Positions 1 to 6,308 of a DNA stretch of 11,152 bases are shown here, in pieces (position 1 is the first letter of the stretch; every line of letters begins with the position of its first letter). The notes beneath the pieces are model-generated. The model was not told the DNA's origin and ran no database searches. It was given only the letters and a program-made list of their open reading frames with translations. The stretch is taken from assembly GCA_025351615.1 (NCBI GenBank), contig JANXVP010000515.1:1-11152 (forward strand), in the 5' to 3' direction. The translations under genes were made by a program, and so were the position numbers. Origin of the DNA: Ramlibacter sp. Its GTDB lineage: Bacteria > Pseudomonadota > Gammaproteobacteria > Burkholderiales > Burkholderiaceae_C.

Positions 1-996
1 ATGTCCACGCGCCAACTCTCGACCCCGTCGGTCTCCTGCGTCATCCCCGCTTTCAACGAGGCGGCCAGCCTGGGTGCGACGCTCGCAACCATGCTGGCGA
101 CCTTGCGGCCGCTGGCCGGCCGGGTAGAGGTGGTCGTGGTCGACGACGGCAGCAGCGATGCCACGTCGTCGATCGTCACGAAGATGGCAGAGCAGGATCC
201 GGAGCTGGTGCTGCTGCGCCTGTCGCGCAACTTCGGCAAGGAAGCAGCCCTGACAGCCGGCATGGAAGCGGCCACCGGCGACCTGGTTCTTTTCATCGAT
301 GCCGATGGCCAGCATCCGCCGGCACTGGTCGCGCCGATGCTGCAGGGATGGCGTGACGGCGCGGATGTCGTGTACGGCGTGCGGCGCCTGCGCGACGACC
401 AGTCGCACCTGCACGTCCGGCTGGCGTATCTGTTCTACCGGCTGATCAATCTGGGCAGCGCAATCGAGATCCCCGCCGGGGCCGGCGACTTCCGGCTGAT
501 GGACCGCCGGGTGGTAGAGGCGCTCAAGGCGCTGCCCGAGCGCAATCGCTTCATGAAAGGCTTCTACGCCTGGGTCGGGTTCAAGAGCCTGGCGCTCGAC
601 TACGAGCCGCTGCCGCGTGCGAACGGCCGGACCCACTTCGGGCTGCGCGGCGCCTTTCGCCTGGCAATGACGGGAATGCTGGCCTTTTCGACGGCGCCCC
701 TGCGCGCCTTGAGCGTCATCGGCTTCGTGCTGGCGCTGGCATCCCTGGGTTATGGCGCGTGGGTGATCTTCGAGTACTTTTACTGGGGCATCGCAGCGCC
801 GGGCTTCGCGACCATCGTCGTGGCGATGATGTTTCTCAGCGGCATCCAGCTGCTGTCGATAGGCGTGCTGGCAGAGTACGTCGGACGGATCTACGATGAG
901 GTGAAGCGCCGGCCGATCTACGTGGTCAGCGAACGGCATGGGACGGGCCTGGGCCCCGGGCCGGAACCGCATTCGCCTGCGCCAGCAGTTCGGTAG
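1..996 (+). CDS. Family 2 glycosyltransferase, GtrB/DPM1-like, membrane anchored
   Basis: Probably transfers a sugar from a nucleotide sugar to a polyprenyl phosphate at the inner face of the cytoplasmic membrane. The 331-residue protein has a GT-A fold: the VIPAFNE strand (about residues 14-20), DDG (48-50) for nucleotide binding and the metal site DADGQHPP (100-107), then GAGDFRLMDRR, which is typical of the dolichol/bactoprenol-phosphate glycosyltransferase branch. Two hydrophobic segments near residues 236-262 and 268-295 form the C-terminal membrane anchor, as in GtrB. The length fits the family. The ATG is the first base of the window, so its ribosome binding site and a longer start cannot be judged. 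The last 71 bp overlap the end of the opposite-strand deacetylase; that tail is Pro/Gly-rich and lies beyond the conserved domain. The sugar is unknown; ArnC-like or O-antigen modification roles are possible. Confidence 0.9.
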   Translation: MSTRQLSTPSVSCVIPAFNEAASLGATLATMLATLRPLAGRVEVVVVDDGSSDATSSIVTKMAEQDPELVLLRLSRNFGKEAALTAGMEAATGDLVLFIDADGQHPPALVAPMLQGWRDGADVVYGVRRLRDDQSHLHVRLAYLFYRLINLGSAIEIPAGAGDFRLMDRRVVEALKALPERNRFMKGFYAWVGFKSLALDYEPLPRANGRTHFGLRGAFRLAMTGMLAFSTAPLRALSVIGFVLALASLGYGAWVIFEYFYWGIAAPGFATIVVAMMFLSGIQLLSIGVLAEYVGRIYDEVKRRPIYVVSERHGTGLGPGPEPHSPAPAVR

Positions 997-1756
997 CGCG
1001 GTCGCTGCGCCAGAACTCGAATTCGCAAAGCCGCGCGCGACCAATCGGATCGGCCGGCAGCGCCTGCGTAGAGGGATGGCACATCAGCACGGCACCGGCG
1101 GGCGCGGCTTGCAGCCACGCCGCAGCTCGCGCCGCATAGTCAGCCGTGCTGCCACTGAAGTCGTACAGGCCGGTGAGCGCAGGCGATCCGCGGCGTCCTC
1201 TTGCTTCAAGCGCATTGGCAACGGCGGCCGAGCCCATGGCGCCGATCACCCACCCTTTCACGCCGGCGTCATGGCCGACGGGCCTGGAGACGCGCAGATA
1301 GGGCCCCTCCCCGGCGCCGTAACGGCGGTCGAGCAGCTCGAGCAGCGGCTCCCTGATCCCCGCGAACTGGTGCACGTGCTGGTGCCCGTCCACGTGTTCC
1401 GGCGGTGCGTGCCACTGCGCTTCGAAGGCGTCGAGCTGGCGGTCGATCGCAAGCGTCACCTGCCTGCGATCGAAACCATGCATGAGAGAGCGCAGCATCG
1501 CGCGACCGAGCGACAGTCCATGTCCGGCCTCCACGGCAAGCGGACTGGTCCAGTCGAGATGCAACCCGACATCCAGCTGTCCGCGCAGATCCCGGAGCAT
1601 GGCGGCATCACCAGGCCACCGGGGGGACAGCACCATGACACTGGTTGCACTGACGCGCCCCAGCCGCGCAAGTTGGGCCACTGCAAGCGACACCCCCTGG
1701 TTGAAGGCGAAATCGTCTGCACAGACGATCACGGGTTTGGGCTTCGGTTGCTGCAT
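926..1756 (-). CDS. ChbG/HpnK family (YdjC-like) carbohydrate deacetylase
   Basis: A predicted metal-dependent deacetylase of N-acetylated sugars, 276 residues. Family motifs are clear from the proposed start: VIVCADDF with Asp14-Asp15, GLHLDWT (His66) and HVDGHQHVH (Asp123, His125, His129). These correspond to the Asp/His/His metal site of the ChbG fold. MCHP near the C-terminus is also typical. I chose the ATG at 1756 because the protein then starts just before the first conserved strand; a longer reading frame from 1879 would add unrelated residues and overlap bfr. It faces the neighbouring glycosyltransferase, and such deacetylases often accompany polyprenyl-phosphate glycosyltransferases in envelope-glycan or hopanoid loci, so a shared glycolipid pathway is plausible but inferred. 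Its substrate (chitobiose-like, hopanoid-linked or other) cannot be told from sequence. Its final codons overlap the end of the glycosyltransferase gene. Confidence 0.87.
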   Translation of the reverse strand: MQQPKPKPVIVCADDFAFNQGVSLAVAQLARLGRVSATSVMVLSPRWPGDAAMLRDLRGQLDVGLHLDWTSPLAVEAGHGLSLGRAMLRSLMHGFDRRQVTLAIDRQLDAFEAQWHAPPEHVDGHQHVHQFAGIREPLLELLDRRYGAGEGPYLRVSRPVGHDAGVKGWVIGAMGSAAVANALEARGRRGSPALTGLYDFSGSTADYAARAAAWLQAAPAGAVLMCHPSTQALPADPIGRARLCEFEFWRSDRATELLAQANAVPARGPGPSHAVR

Positions 1757-1798
1757 TCCGCGATTATGCGAAGGACGGTGCAACAATGGCGACCCGGC

Positions 1799-1805
1799 AA
1801 AGGAG
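1799..1805 (+). promoter_or_regulatory. Ribosome binding site of bfr
   Basis: AAAGGAG lies six bases before the ATG at 1812. It is a strong Shine-Dalgarno match and fixes the bfr start against longer upstream reading frames. Confidence 0.85.
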
Positions 1806-1811
1806 TTCCCC

Positions 1812-2288
1812 ATGCAAGGCGATCCGCAAGTCCTCCAGCATCTGCAGGCGCAGCTCAGGAACGAGCTGACAGCCACCAACCAGTATTTCCTGCACTACCG
1901 CATCCTCAAGCACTGGGGATTCGACGCACTGACTAAGAAGGAATACGAGGAGTCGATCGGCGAGATGAAGCACGCCGATCGCTTGATGGAGCGCATTCTG
2001 ATGCTCGGCGGACTGCCGAATCTGCAGGACCTGGGCAAGCTGCTGGTCGGAGAAAGCGTTCCCGAAGTCCTCGAGTGCGACCTGCAGAGCGAGCGCGGTG
2101 CGCAGGCGGCCGTGAAGGACGGAATCGGCCACTGCGAAACAGTACGCGATTACGTCTCGCGCGAGCTCCTGGCTGCGATCCTGACGGACACGGAGGAGCA
2201 CATCGACTTTCTGGAGACGCAGCTCGACGTTCTCAACCAGGTCGGACTGCAGAACTATCTGCAGTCCCAGATGGGCACGCCCAGCTAG
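1812..2288 (+). CDS. bfr: Bacterioferritin
   Basis: Iron-storage subunit that forms the 24-mer heme-containing ferritin shell. The 158-residue product aligns without gaps to E. coli Bfr (also 158): [12 protein letters not shown] near the start, [18 protein letters not shown] and the ending GLQNYLQSQ. The heme ligand Met52 is present. Five of six ferroxidase ligands are present (Glu18, Glu51, His54, Glu94, His130), but the position of E. coli Glu127 is Thr127, in DTEEH. Glu128 and Glu129 follow and might substitute. The ATG at 1812 is supported by AAAGGAG at 1799-1805, six bases upstream. An upstream in-frame reading from 1482 runs antisense to the deacetylase gene and is not credible. bfd follows 105 bp downstream under its own promoter, so the pair is probably not a simple operon. 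The gene is divergent from the deacetylase. Confidence 0.96.
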   Translation: MQGDPQVLQHLQAQLRNELTATNQYFLHYRILKHWGFDALTKKEYEESIGEMKHADRLMERILMLGGLPNLQDLGKLLVGESVPEVLECDLQSERGAQAAVKDGIGHCETVRDYVSRELLAAILTDTEEHIDFLETQLDVLNQVGLQNYLQSQMGTPS

Positions 2289-2323
2289 CCGCAGGACGAA
2301 ATATCCCCAGTCATCAAGTGGTA

Positions 2324-2353
2324 TTGCAAATGCGACCGATTCGCATTTATAAT
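2324..2353 (+). promoter_or_regulatory. Promoter of bfd (TTGCAA / 18 bp / TATAAT)
   Basis: A -35 hexamer TTGCAA (2324-2329, four of six consensus bases) is followed after 18 bp by a perfect -10 TATAAT (2348-2353). Transcription would start near 2360, about 34 nt before the bfd ATG. The spacer is filled by a perfect inverted repeat that resembles a Fur operator, so repression by iron-loaded Fur is expected. AT-rich sequence here stands out from the GC-rich surroundings. Confidence 0.75.
2328..2348 (+). promoter_or_regulatory. Putative Fur box over the bfd promoter
   Basis: Perfect inverted repeat: AAATGCGA (2328-2335), five-base spacer, TCGCATTT (2341-2348). The outer AAATG/CATTT halves resemble the AATGA/TCATT half sites of Fur operators. 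The repeat sits between and overlaps the -35 and -10 elements, the position expected for a repressor. Identity of the regulator is inferred from the motif and from the gene controlled (Bfd, iron release). Confidence 0.65.
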
Positions 2354-2393
2354 GGTGGTGTTCATCAACAGAGTGCCGCCAGGGTCCGCCACC

Positions 2394-2627
2394 ATGATCG
2401 TCTGCGTTTGCCGCCGGATTTCCGACCGTGAGATTGCTCGCCATGCCCGCGCCGGCATGGATTTCGATTCGATTCAGTTCGAACTGGGAGTGGCCACGCA
2501 ATGCGGCCAGTGCGAAGGCTGCGCGCGCGACGTGGTGGCGCAATGCAGTTCCACGGCGCCGGTCGCCGCGATCCGTCTGTCGGACAGCATCCGTAGCGGC
2601 GGAGCCCGATCGCCCGCCGCAGCCTAG
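2394..2627 (+). CDS. bfd: Bacterioferritin-associated ferredoxin
   Basis: Small [2Fe-2S] protein of 77 residues that docks on bacterioferritin and passes electrons to its heme, reducing stored ferric iron so that it is released. The cluster ligands are visible as Cys4-x-Cys6 (VCVC) and Cys37-xx-Cys40 (QCGQC), the BFD-type spacing; a further Cys43 follows. RRISDREI after the first pair matches the family opening. The C-terminal tail from about residue 50 is Ser/Ala/Arg-rich and unconserved, which makes the protein about ten residues longer than E. coli Bfd. The ATG at 2394 is preceded by AGGG (2381-2384), a weak ribosome binding site nine bases away; longer in-frame starts would add residues ahead of the conserved MxVCxC opening. 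It follows bfr but has its own promoter with a Fur-like operator. Its stop codon overlaps that of the opposite gene in a shared CTAG. Confidence 0.93.
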   Translation: MIVCVCRRISDREIARHARAGMDFDSIQFELGVATQCGQCEGCARDVVAQCSSTAPVAAIRLSDSIRSGGARSPAAA

Positions 2628-3031
2628 ACGCCCAGTGCCGCAATGCCGGCCCGCGCGATCTGCGCGTCTTCGTTCGACTTCACGCCGCTGATCCCGACAG
2701 CGCCGATCAACTGGCCGTCCTTGAGGATGGGCACGCCGCCTTCGAGCAGCCCCTTCAGATCAGGCGCGCTCAAAAAAGACATCCGGCCTCCATTGATCAT
2801 GTCTTCGTACACCTTGCTCTCGCGGCGCCCGACCGCAGCCGTGTTGGCCTTCGCCGGCGCGATATGTGCGGAGATCGGCGCGGCGCCATCCAGACGTTGC
2901 AGCCAGAGCAGGTGACCGCCGTCGTCGACAATGGCAATCGTCACTGCCCAGCCGTTTTTCAGGGCCTCTTCCTCGGCGGCCGCTGCGATGGCCTTGACGT
3001 CGGCCAGTTCGAGAAATGATTTGGTTTTCAT
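2624..3031 (-). CDS. GlcG/HbpS family protein (DUF336), possible heme binding
   Basis: A 135-residue single-domain protein of the GlcG/HbpS family. Visible family features are the opening helix, [29 protein letters not shown], and the Gly-rich [19 protein letters not shown] strand-turn-strand. Members bind heme in some actinobacteria (HbpS) and sit in glycolate operons in enterics (GlcG); the molecular role of most is unknown. No signal peptide or membrane segment is visible, so a cytoplasmic location is likely. I chose ATG at 3031 because MKTKSFLEL begins the conserved domain; 35 extra upstream residues in the same frame look non-coding. No convincing ribosome binding site is visible. It converges on bfd, and the bfr-bfd neighbourhood makes an iron or heme role attractive, but that is only context. 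Confidence 0.85.
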   Translation of the reverse strand: MKTKSFLELADVKAIAAAAEEEALKNGWAVTIAIVDDGGHLLWLQRLDGAAPISAHIAPAKANTAAVGRRESKVYEDMINGGRMSFLSAPDLKGLLEGGVPILKDGQLIGAVGISGVKSNEDAQIARAGIAALGV

Positions 3032-3113
3032 GGGGTGCGCAATGGGTGCCTGGAGGCGGGAGCGCCAAGCATAACGGCTGGCCAGTCTGAAGGCCCGGGC
3101 AAAATCCGGCTGT

Positions 3114-3144
3114 TTGCCGCGCGGCCCTTGAACCAACCTAGAAT
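3114..3144 (+). promoter_or_regulatory. Possible promoter of the Bax inhibitor-1 family gene
   Basis: TAGAAT (3139-3144, five of six -10 bases) lies 41 bp before the start codon. The best -35 is TTGCCG (3114-3119), with a long 19-bp spacer. This is a pattern match only. Confidence 0.35.
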
Positions 3145-3184
3145 GCGCACATCTAACAGTCTCATCGGCAACAGGAGAGCTTGC

Positions 3185-3877
3185 ATGACAGATCAGGTCC
3201 AGACCATCGACTACGGCTACGCGGCGACTTCCGCGGAGCAGCGCAACAAGGTGCTGCGCAATACGTACTGGCTGCTCGCCATGAGCCTGGTGCCGACAGT
3301 GCTCGGCGCGTGGGTGGGCGTCGCCACCGGCATCACGCGCGGCCTCTCGGGCGGCATTGGCCTGATGGTCTTCCTCGCCATCGCGTTCGGCTTCATGTTC
3401 GCGATTGAAAAGACCAAGAATTCGGCGGCGGGCGTCCCCGTGTTGCTGGCATTCACCTTCTTCATGGGCCTGATGCTATCGCGGCTGATCGCGATGGTGC
3501 TGGGCTTCAAGAACGGTCCCAGCCTGGTGATGACGGCGTTCGGAGGGACCGCCGGCGTGTTCTTCGTGATGGCGACCCTGTCGTCGGTGATCAAGCGCGA
3601 CTTGTCCGGCATGGGCAAGTTCCTGTTCGTGGGTGCGCTGGCGATCCTGATCGGCGGCATCATCAACGTGTTCATCGGTTCCACCGTCGGCATGCTGGTG
3701 ATCAGCGTGATGGCGATCGGCGTCTTCAGCGCGTTCATGCTGTACGACCTGAAGCGCATCATCGACGGCGGCGAGACCAATTACATCAGCGCCACTCTGG
3801 CCCTGTACCTGGACATTTTCAACGTGTTCCAGAGCCTGCTCGCCCTGCTCGGCCTGACCAGCGGCAGCAGCGACTGA
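3185..3877 (+). CDS. Bax inhibitor-1/YccA family inner-membrane protein
   Basis: A 230-residue polytopic membrane protein. A soluble N-terminus (about 28 residues, DYGYAATSAEQRNKVLRNTY) precedes seven hydrophobic segments, approximately LLAMSLVPTVLGAWVG, IGLMVFLAIAFGFMFAI, VPVLLAFTFFMGLML, MTAFGGTAGVFFVMATL, FLFVGALAILIGGIINVF, MLVISVMAIGVFSAFML and LALYLDIFNVFQSLLALLG. The closing signature MLYDLKRIIDGG...LYLDIFNVFQSLL carries the paired Asp residues that act as a pH/calcium switch in the bacterial homologue BsYetJ. E. coli relatives are YccA, which modulates the FtsH protease, and YbhL; I cannot say which role applies here. The ATG at 3185 follows AGGAGA (3172-3177) at good spacing; 50 upstream in-frame codons are intergenic. 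A strong intrinsic terminator follows. Confidence 0.93.
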   Translation: MTDQVQTIDYGYAATSAEQRNKVLRNTYWLLAMSLVPTVLGAWVGVATGITRGLSGGIGLMVFLAIAFGFMFAIEKTKNSAAGVPVLLAFTFFMGLMLSRLIAMVLGFKNGPSLVMTAFGGTAGVFFVMATLSSVIKRDLSGMGKFLFVGALAILIGGIINVFIGSTVGMLVISVMAIGVFSAFMLYDLKRIIDGGETNYISATLALYLDIFNVFQSLLALLGLTSGSSD

Positions 3878-3898
3878 CGCTGCCGCCGCCAGACCAGG

Positions 3899-3922
3899 AA
3901 AGGGCCTTGCGGGCCCTTTTTT
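3899..3922 (+). terminator. Intrinsic terminator between the convergent YccA-family gene and rlmD
   Basis: AAAGGGCC (3899-3906), five-base loop, GGCCCTTT (3912-3919), then further T to 3922 gives an eight-pair stem with a six-T run. It ends the plus-strand gene. The A-run on the other side makes it potentially bidirectional, although its stem on the minus strand lies after the rlmD stop and has only three U. The T-run touches the rlmD stop codon (3922-3924). Confidence 0.85.
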
Positions 3923-5346
3923 CATGCCCGCTCGAAGACGGCGATGCTCTCGACGTGGGCCGTGTGCGGGAACCTGTTGACCACGCCAGCTGCCTTGCAG
4001 CGGTAGCCAGCCTGGGTCACCAGCAGGCTGGCATCGCGCGCCAGCGTCGCCGGATTACAGCTCACGTAAACGATGCGTTGCGGCGGCTGCCAGTCGCCGC
4101 GCAGTTCCGGCTGCTGGTGCAACTCCACCAGGGCCTTGGCCAGCGCAAAAGCGCCCTCGCGCGGCGGGTCGACCAGCCACTTCTGGGCGACCCCGTCGTC
4201 CACCAGCATCTGCGCCGTCATGTCGAACAGGTTGCGCGCCGCGAATCTCGTCGGGCACAGCGCGCGCCCGGGTCGCTCGCCCGCGCGATTGATCTCGTAG
4301 TTGTGGCGCGAGCGCTCGACCAGCGCCTCGCTGCCTTCGATCCCCAGCACTTCGCGCGCCCGCGTCGCCAGCGGCAGCGAAAAGTTGCCCAGGCCGCAGA
4401 ACCAGTCGATCACCCTCTCATCGCTTTTGACGTCGAGCAGCCGCAGCGCCTGCGACACCAGGACACGGTTGATGTGTGGATTGACCTGGGTGAAGTCGGT
4501 CGGCCGGAACGGCATGGTGATTCCGAATTCCGGCAGCGTATAGGACAGTCCCGCGCTCAGCGGAGCATGTTCCGGACCTGGTCCGGACTCCAGCAACCGG
4601 ACTGTGTCCGGTCCCTTGGACTGCAGCCACCACTGCACGCCCGGATGATCGCCGGCAAACCGGCGTAACCTGCCGAGGTCGCCATCGCTCAGCGGCTCGA
4701 GGTGCCGCAGCACGAGGGCGGTGACGTCATCGCCGCAGGCCAGCTCGATCTGCGGACAGGTTTCGATCGCATCCATGGAACCGATCAGGGCGCGCAGCGG
4801 CAGCAGCAGGTCGCTCACCTGCGGGGGCACGACATGGCACTCCCTGATGTCGGCCACGTAGCCGCTCTTGCGCTCGTGAAAACCGACTAGCACCGCCCCT
4901 TTCTTGCGGACGTGACGCACCGAAAAGCGGGCGCGCCAGCGGTAGCCCCAGGTCGGGCCTTCGATCGGCCGCAGGATGTTTTCCGCCTTGACCTTGCCGA
5001 GGTGCCAGAGGTTGTCCTCCAGCACGCGCTGCTTGATCGCGACCTGGGCGGCTGCATGCAGATGCTGCATCTTGCAGCCCCCGCAAGCGCCCTCGTGGAG
5101 GCCGAAATGGGGACAGCGCGGGCGGACCCGCTGCGACGATTCACGGTGCAACTCGGTGAGCGTCGCCTGTTCCCAGTTGTTCTTGCGCCGGATGACCTTG
5201 ACGCTCACGGTCTCGAACGGCAACGCGCCTTCGACGAACACGACCTTCCCGTCCGGGCGCCGCGCCACGCCCTGCGCTTCGATGTCCAGCGCATCCACTT
5301 CCAGCCAGCCCTCGGGCAATTCCTGCTTCACGATCTCGTCACTCAT
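3922..5346 (-). CDS. rlmD: 23S rRNA (uracil-1939-C5)-methyltransferase RlmD
   Basis: SAM-dependent enzyme that methylates U1939 of 23S rRNA; 474 residues from the chosen ATG (E. coli 433). Order: TRAM RNA-binding domain (about 15-75, [13 protein letters not shown]...GALP), an iron-sulfur motif with Cys78, Cys88, Cys91 and distant Cys170, then the methyltransferase core with [14 protein letters not shown] (SAM binding), LVDPPREGA and the nucleophile Cys430 in [12 protein letters not shown]. All four [4Fe-4S] ligands of RlmD are present, which favours RlmD over TrmA or RlmC. Start choice: ATG at 5346 leaves 53 nt to the preceding stop; a GTG at 5403, overlapping that stop as GTGA, would add 19 residues, but this stretch contains a REP-like palindrome and is not part of the conserved TRAM domain. 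Neither start has a good ribosome binding site. Two adjacent 17-bp palindromes lie in the gene at 4571-4612. Confidence 0.94.
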   Translation of the reverse strand: MSDEIVKQELPEGWLEVDALDIEAQGVARRPDGKVVFVEGALPFETVSVKVIRRKNNWEQATLTELHRESSQRVRPRCPHFGLHEGACGGCKMQHLHAAAQVAIKQRVLEDNLWHLGKVKAENILRPIEGPTWGYRWRARFSVRHVRKKGAVLVGFHERKSGYVADIRECHVVPPQVSDLLLPLRALIGSMDAIETCPQIELACGDDVTALVLRHLEPLSDGDLGRLRRFAGDHPGVQWWLQSKGPDTVRLLESGPGPEHAPLSAGLSYTLPEFGITMPFRPTDFTQVNPHINRVLVSQALRLLDVKSDERVIDWFCGLGNFSLPLATRAREVLGIEGSEALVERSRHNYEINRAGERPGRALCPTRFAARNLFDMTAQMLVDDGVAQKWLVDPPREGAFALAKALVELHQQPELRGDWQPPQRIVYVSCNPATLARDASLLVTQAGYRCKAAGVVNRFPHTAHVESIAVFERA

Positions 5347-5364
5347 CAAGCGATTGTCGTCGGG

Positions 5365-5385
5365 ATCCCGGGTCAGGTCCGGGAT
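5365..5385. repeat. REP-like palindrome at the 5' end of rlmD
   Basis: Perfect inverted repeat ATCCCGG (5365-5371), seven-base loop, CCGGGAT (5379-5385). In sequence style it resembles the short CCCGGGAT-type intergenic repeats scattered through many proteobacterial genomes. It lies between the exonuclease stop and the preferred rlmD ATG. Only this copy is obvious in the window. Confidence 0.5.
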
Positions 5386-5399
5386 GAAGAGCCGCGCTT

Positions 5400-6197
5400 T
5401 CACCCCCAGGCAGCGAGATATTCCTGCCAGTGCGGTTCCATCGACGCCAGGTCGCCCAGGGTGGATTTCACCATCGCGATCTCCTGCTCGTACTCGGCCT
5501 CGGTCAGCCCCGCGCGCATCTTCTGGAACCGGCAGTACAGCAGGTAGGTGTTCATCACGTCGGTCTCGCAGTAGCGCCGGATCTCTTCCAGCTTGCCGTC
5601 AAGGTAGGCTGGATAGACCTGCGAGCCGTCCATCCCGAGCTTGCCGGGAAATCCGCACAGCTTGGCCATCGCATCGAGCGGCGCGTTGTTCTTGGGCTGG
5701 TACATCGCCAGCAGGTCCATCAGGTCGAGATGCCGCATGTGGTAACGGCCGATGTAGTTGTTCCACTTGAACTCGCGGTGGTCGGCGCCGCCGCCCTCCC
5801 CCATGCACCAATACCTGTCCGCCACCACGCCGTGGCGCAGTCCGCGGTAATGCAGCACCGGCAGGTCGAAACCGCCGCCGTTCCAGCTCACCAGTTGCGG
5901 CGTGTGCTTTTCCAGCGCGTTGAAAAACGTCTGGATGACTTTGCCTTCGCTTGCGTCGTCGCGGTCGACGAAGGAGTGCACGCGCAGCCCCTCGGCATTA
6001 CGGAACACGCAGCTGATCACCAGCACCCGCTGCAGATGCAAGGGCGTGAAGTCGCTCTGGCCCCGGTCCTTGCGCTCCTGCAGCCAGCCGCCGTACACCT
6101 CAGCGTCGCTGCTGTCCGCCGGCGATGCGCGCAGCGCCCGCAGGCCTGCGATGTCGGGAATGGATTCGATGTCGAAGACTAAAACGGGCCAACTCAT
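5400..6197 (-). CDS. Predicted 3'-5' exonuclease related to the PolB exonuclease domain
   Basis: A stand-alone DEDD-type 3'-5' exonuclease of 265 residues. Exo I is FDIES with Asp9 and Glu11; Exo II is [13 protein letters not shown] (about 102-114), and Exo III is [13 protein letters not shown] (about 207-219), with the Asp of CETDV. These belong to the DNA polymerase B exonuclease-like family (DNA_pol_B_exo2), whose physiological substrate is poorly characterised. No polymerase domain follows. I chose the ATG at 6197 because [12 protein letters not shown] starts at the first catalytic strand; an upstream ATG at 6224 would add nine residues. Both ATGs fall within a large hairpin and neither has a visible Shine-Dalgarno sequence. 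It lies 111 bp after rpoS and ahead of rlmD on the same strand, so it is probably co-transcribed with rlmD and perhaps with rpoS. Confidence 0.88.
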   Translation of the reverse strand: MSWPVLVFDIESIPDIAGLRALRASPADSSDAEVYGGWLQERKDRGQSDFTPLHLQRVLVISCVFRNAEGLRVHSFVDRDDASEGKVIQTFFNALEKHTPQLVSWNGGGFDLPVLHYRGLRHGVVADRYWCMGEGGGADHREFKWNNYIGRYHMRHLDLMDLLAMYQPKNNAPLDAMAKLCGFPGKLGMDGSQVYPAYLDGKLEEIRRYCETDVMNTYLLYCRFQKMRAGLTEAEYEQEIAMVKSTLGDLASMEPHWQEYLAAWG

Positions 6198-6234
6198 GTC
6201 GGCGACTTTAGCAGTCGCTGACATGAGTCGGCCC
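6186..6234. repeat. Long hairpin over the exonuclease start codon
   Basis: Inverted repeat with 22-bp arms at 6186-6207 and 6213-6234 and a five-base loop (6208-6212). Twenty of 22 positions are complementary. The exceptions are 6191 with 6229 and 6201 with 6219; one of these can form a wobble pair on one strand. On the minus-strand mRNA both candidate start codons (6224 and 6197) lie in the stem. No U-tract follows, so it is not a classical terminator. Confidence 0.85.
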
Positions 6235-6280
6235 AGGGGCCGTTATGGAAGCGAGGCCTGCGAGGCCCCGCGCAGGAAGC

Positions 6281-6303
6281 GCCTGAGCGAGAAGCCTGAG
6301 CGA
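6281..6303. repeat. Short tandem repeat after rpoS
   Basis: GCCTGAGCGA occurs twice, at 6281-6290 and 6294-6303, with a 13-bp period, immediately beyond the rpoS stop. Nearby are a small hairpin GGCCT-gcg-AGGCC (6255-6267) and a GCGC inverted pair (6270-6282). With the long hairpin these fill the 111-bp rpoS-exonuclease gap. Confidence 0.6.
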
Positions 6304-6308
6304 AGCGC

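Noticed and set aside
938..1936. Long plus-strand open frame opposite the deacetylase gene
   Set aside because: It is the complement of a gene with clear deacetylase motifs; the translation is Arg/His/Gln-rich without any recognisable domain, as expected for a GC-rich shadow.
3128..3156. Heat-shock (sigma-32-like) promoter CCCTTGAA before the YccA-family gene
   Set aside because: The expected CCCCAT-type -10 is missing at 13-17 bp, so the resemblance is only to the -35 half.
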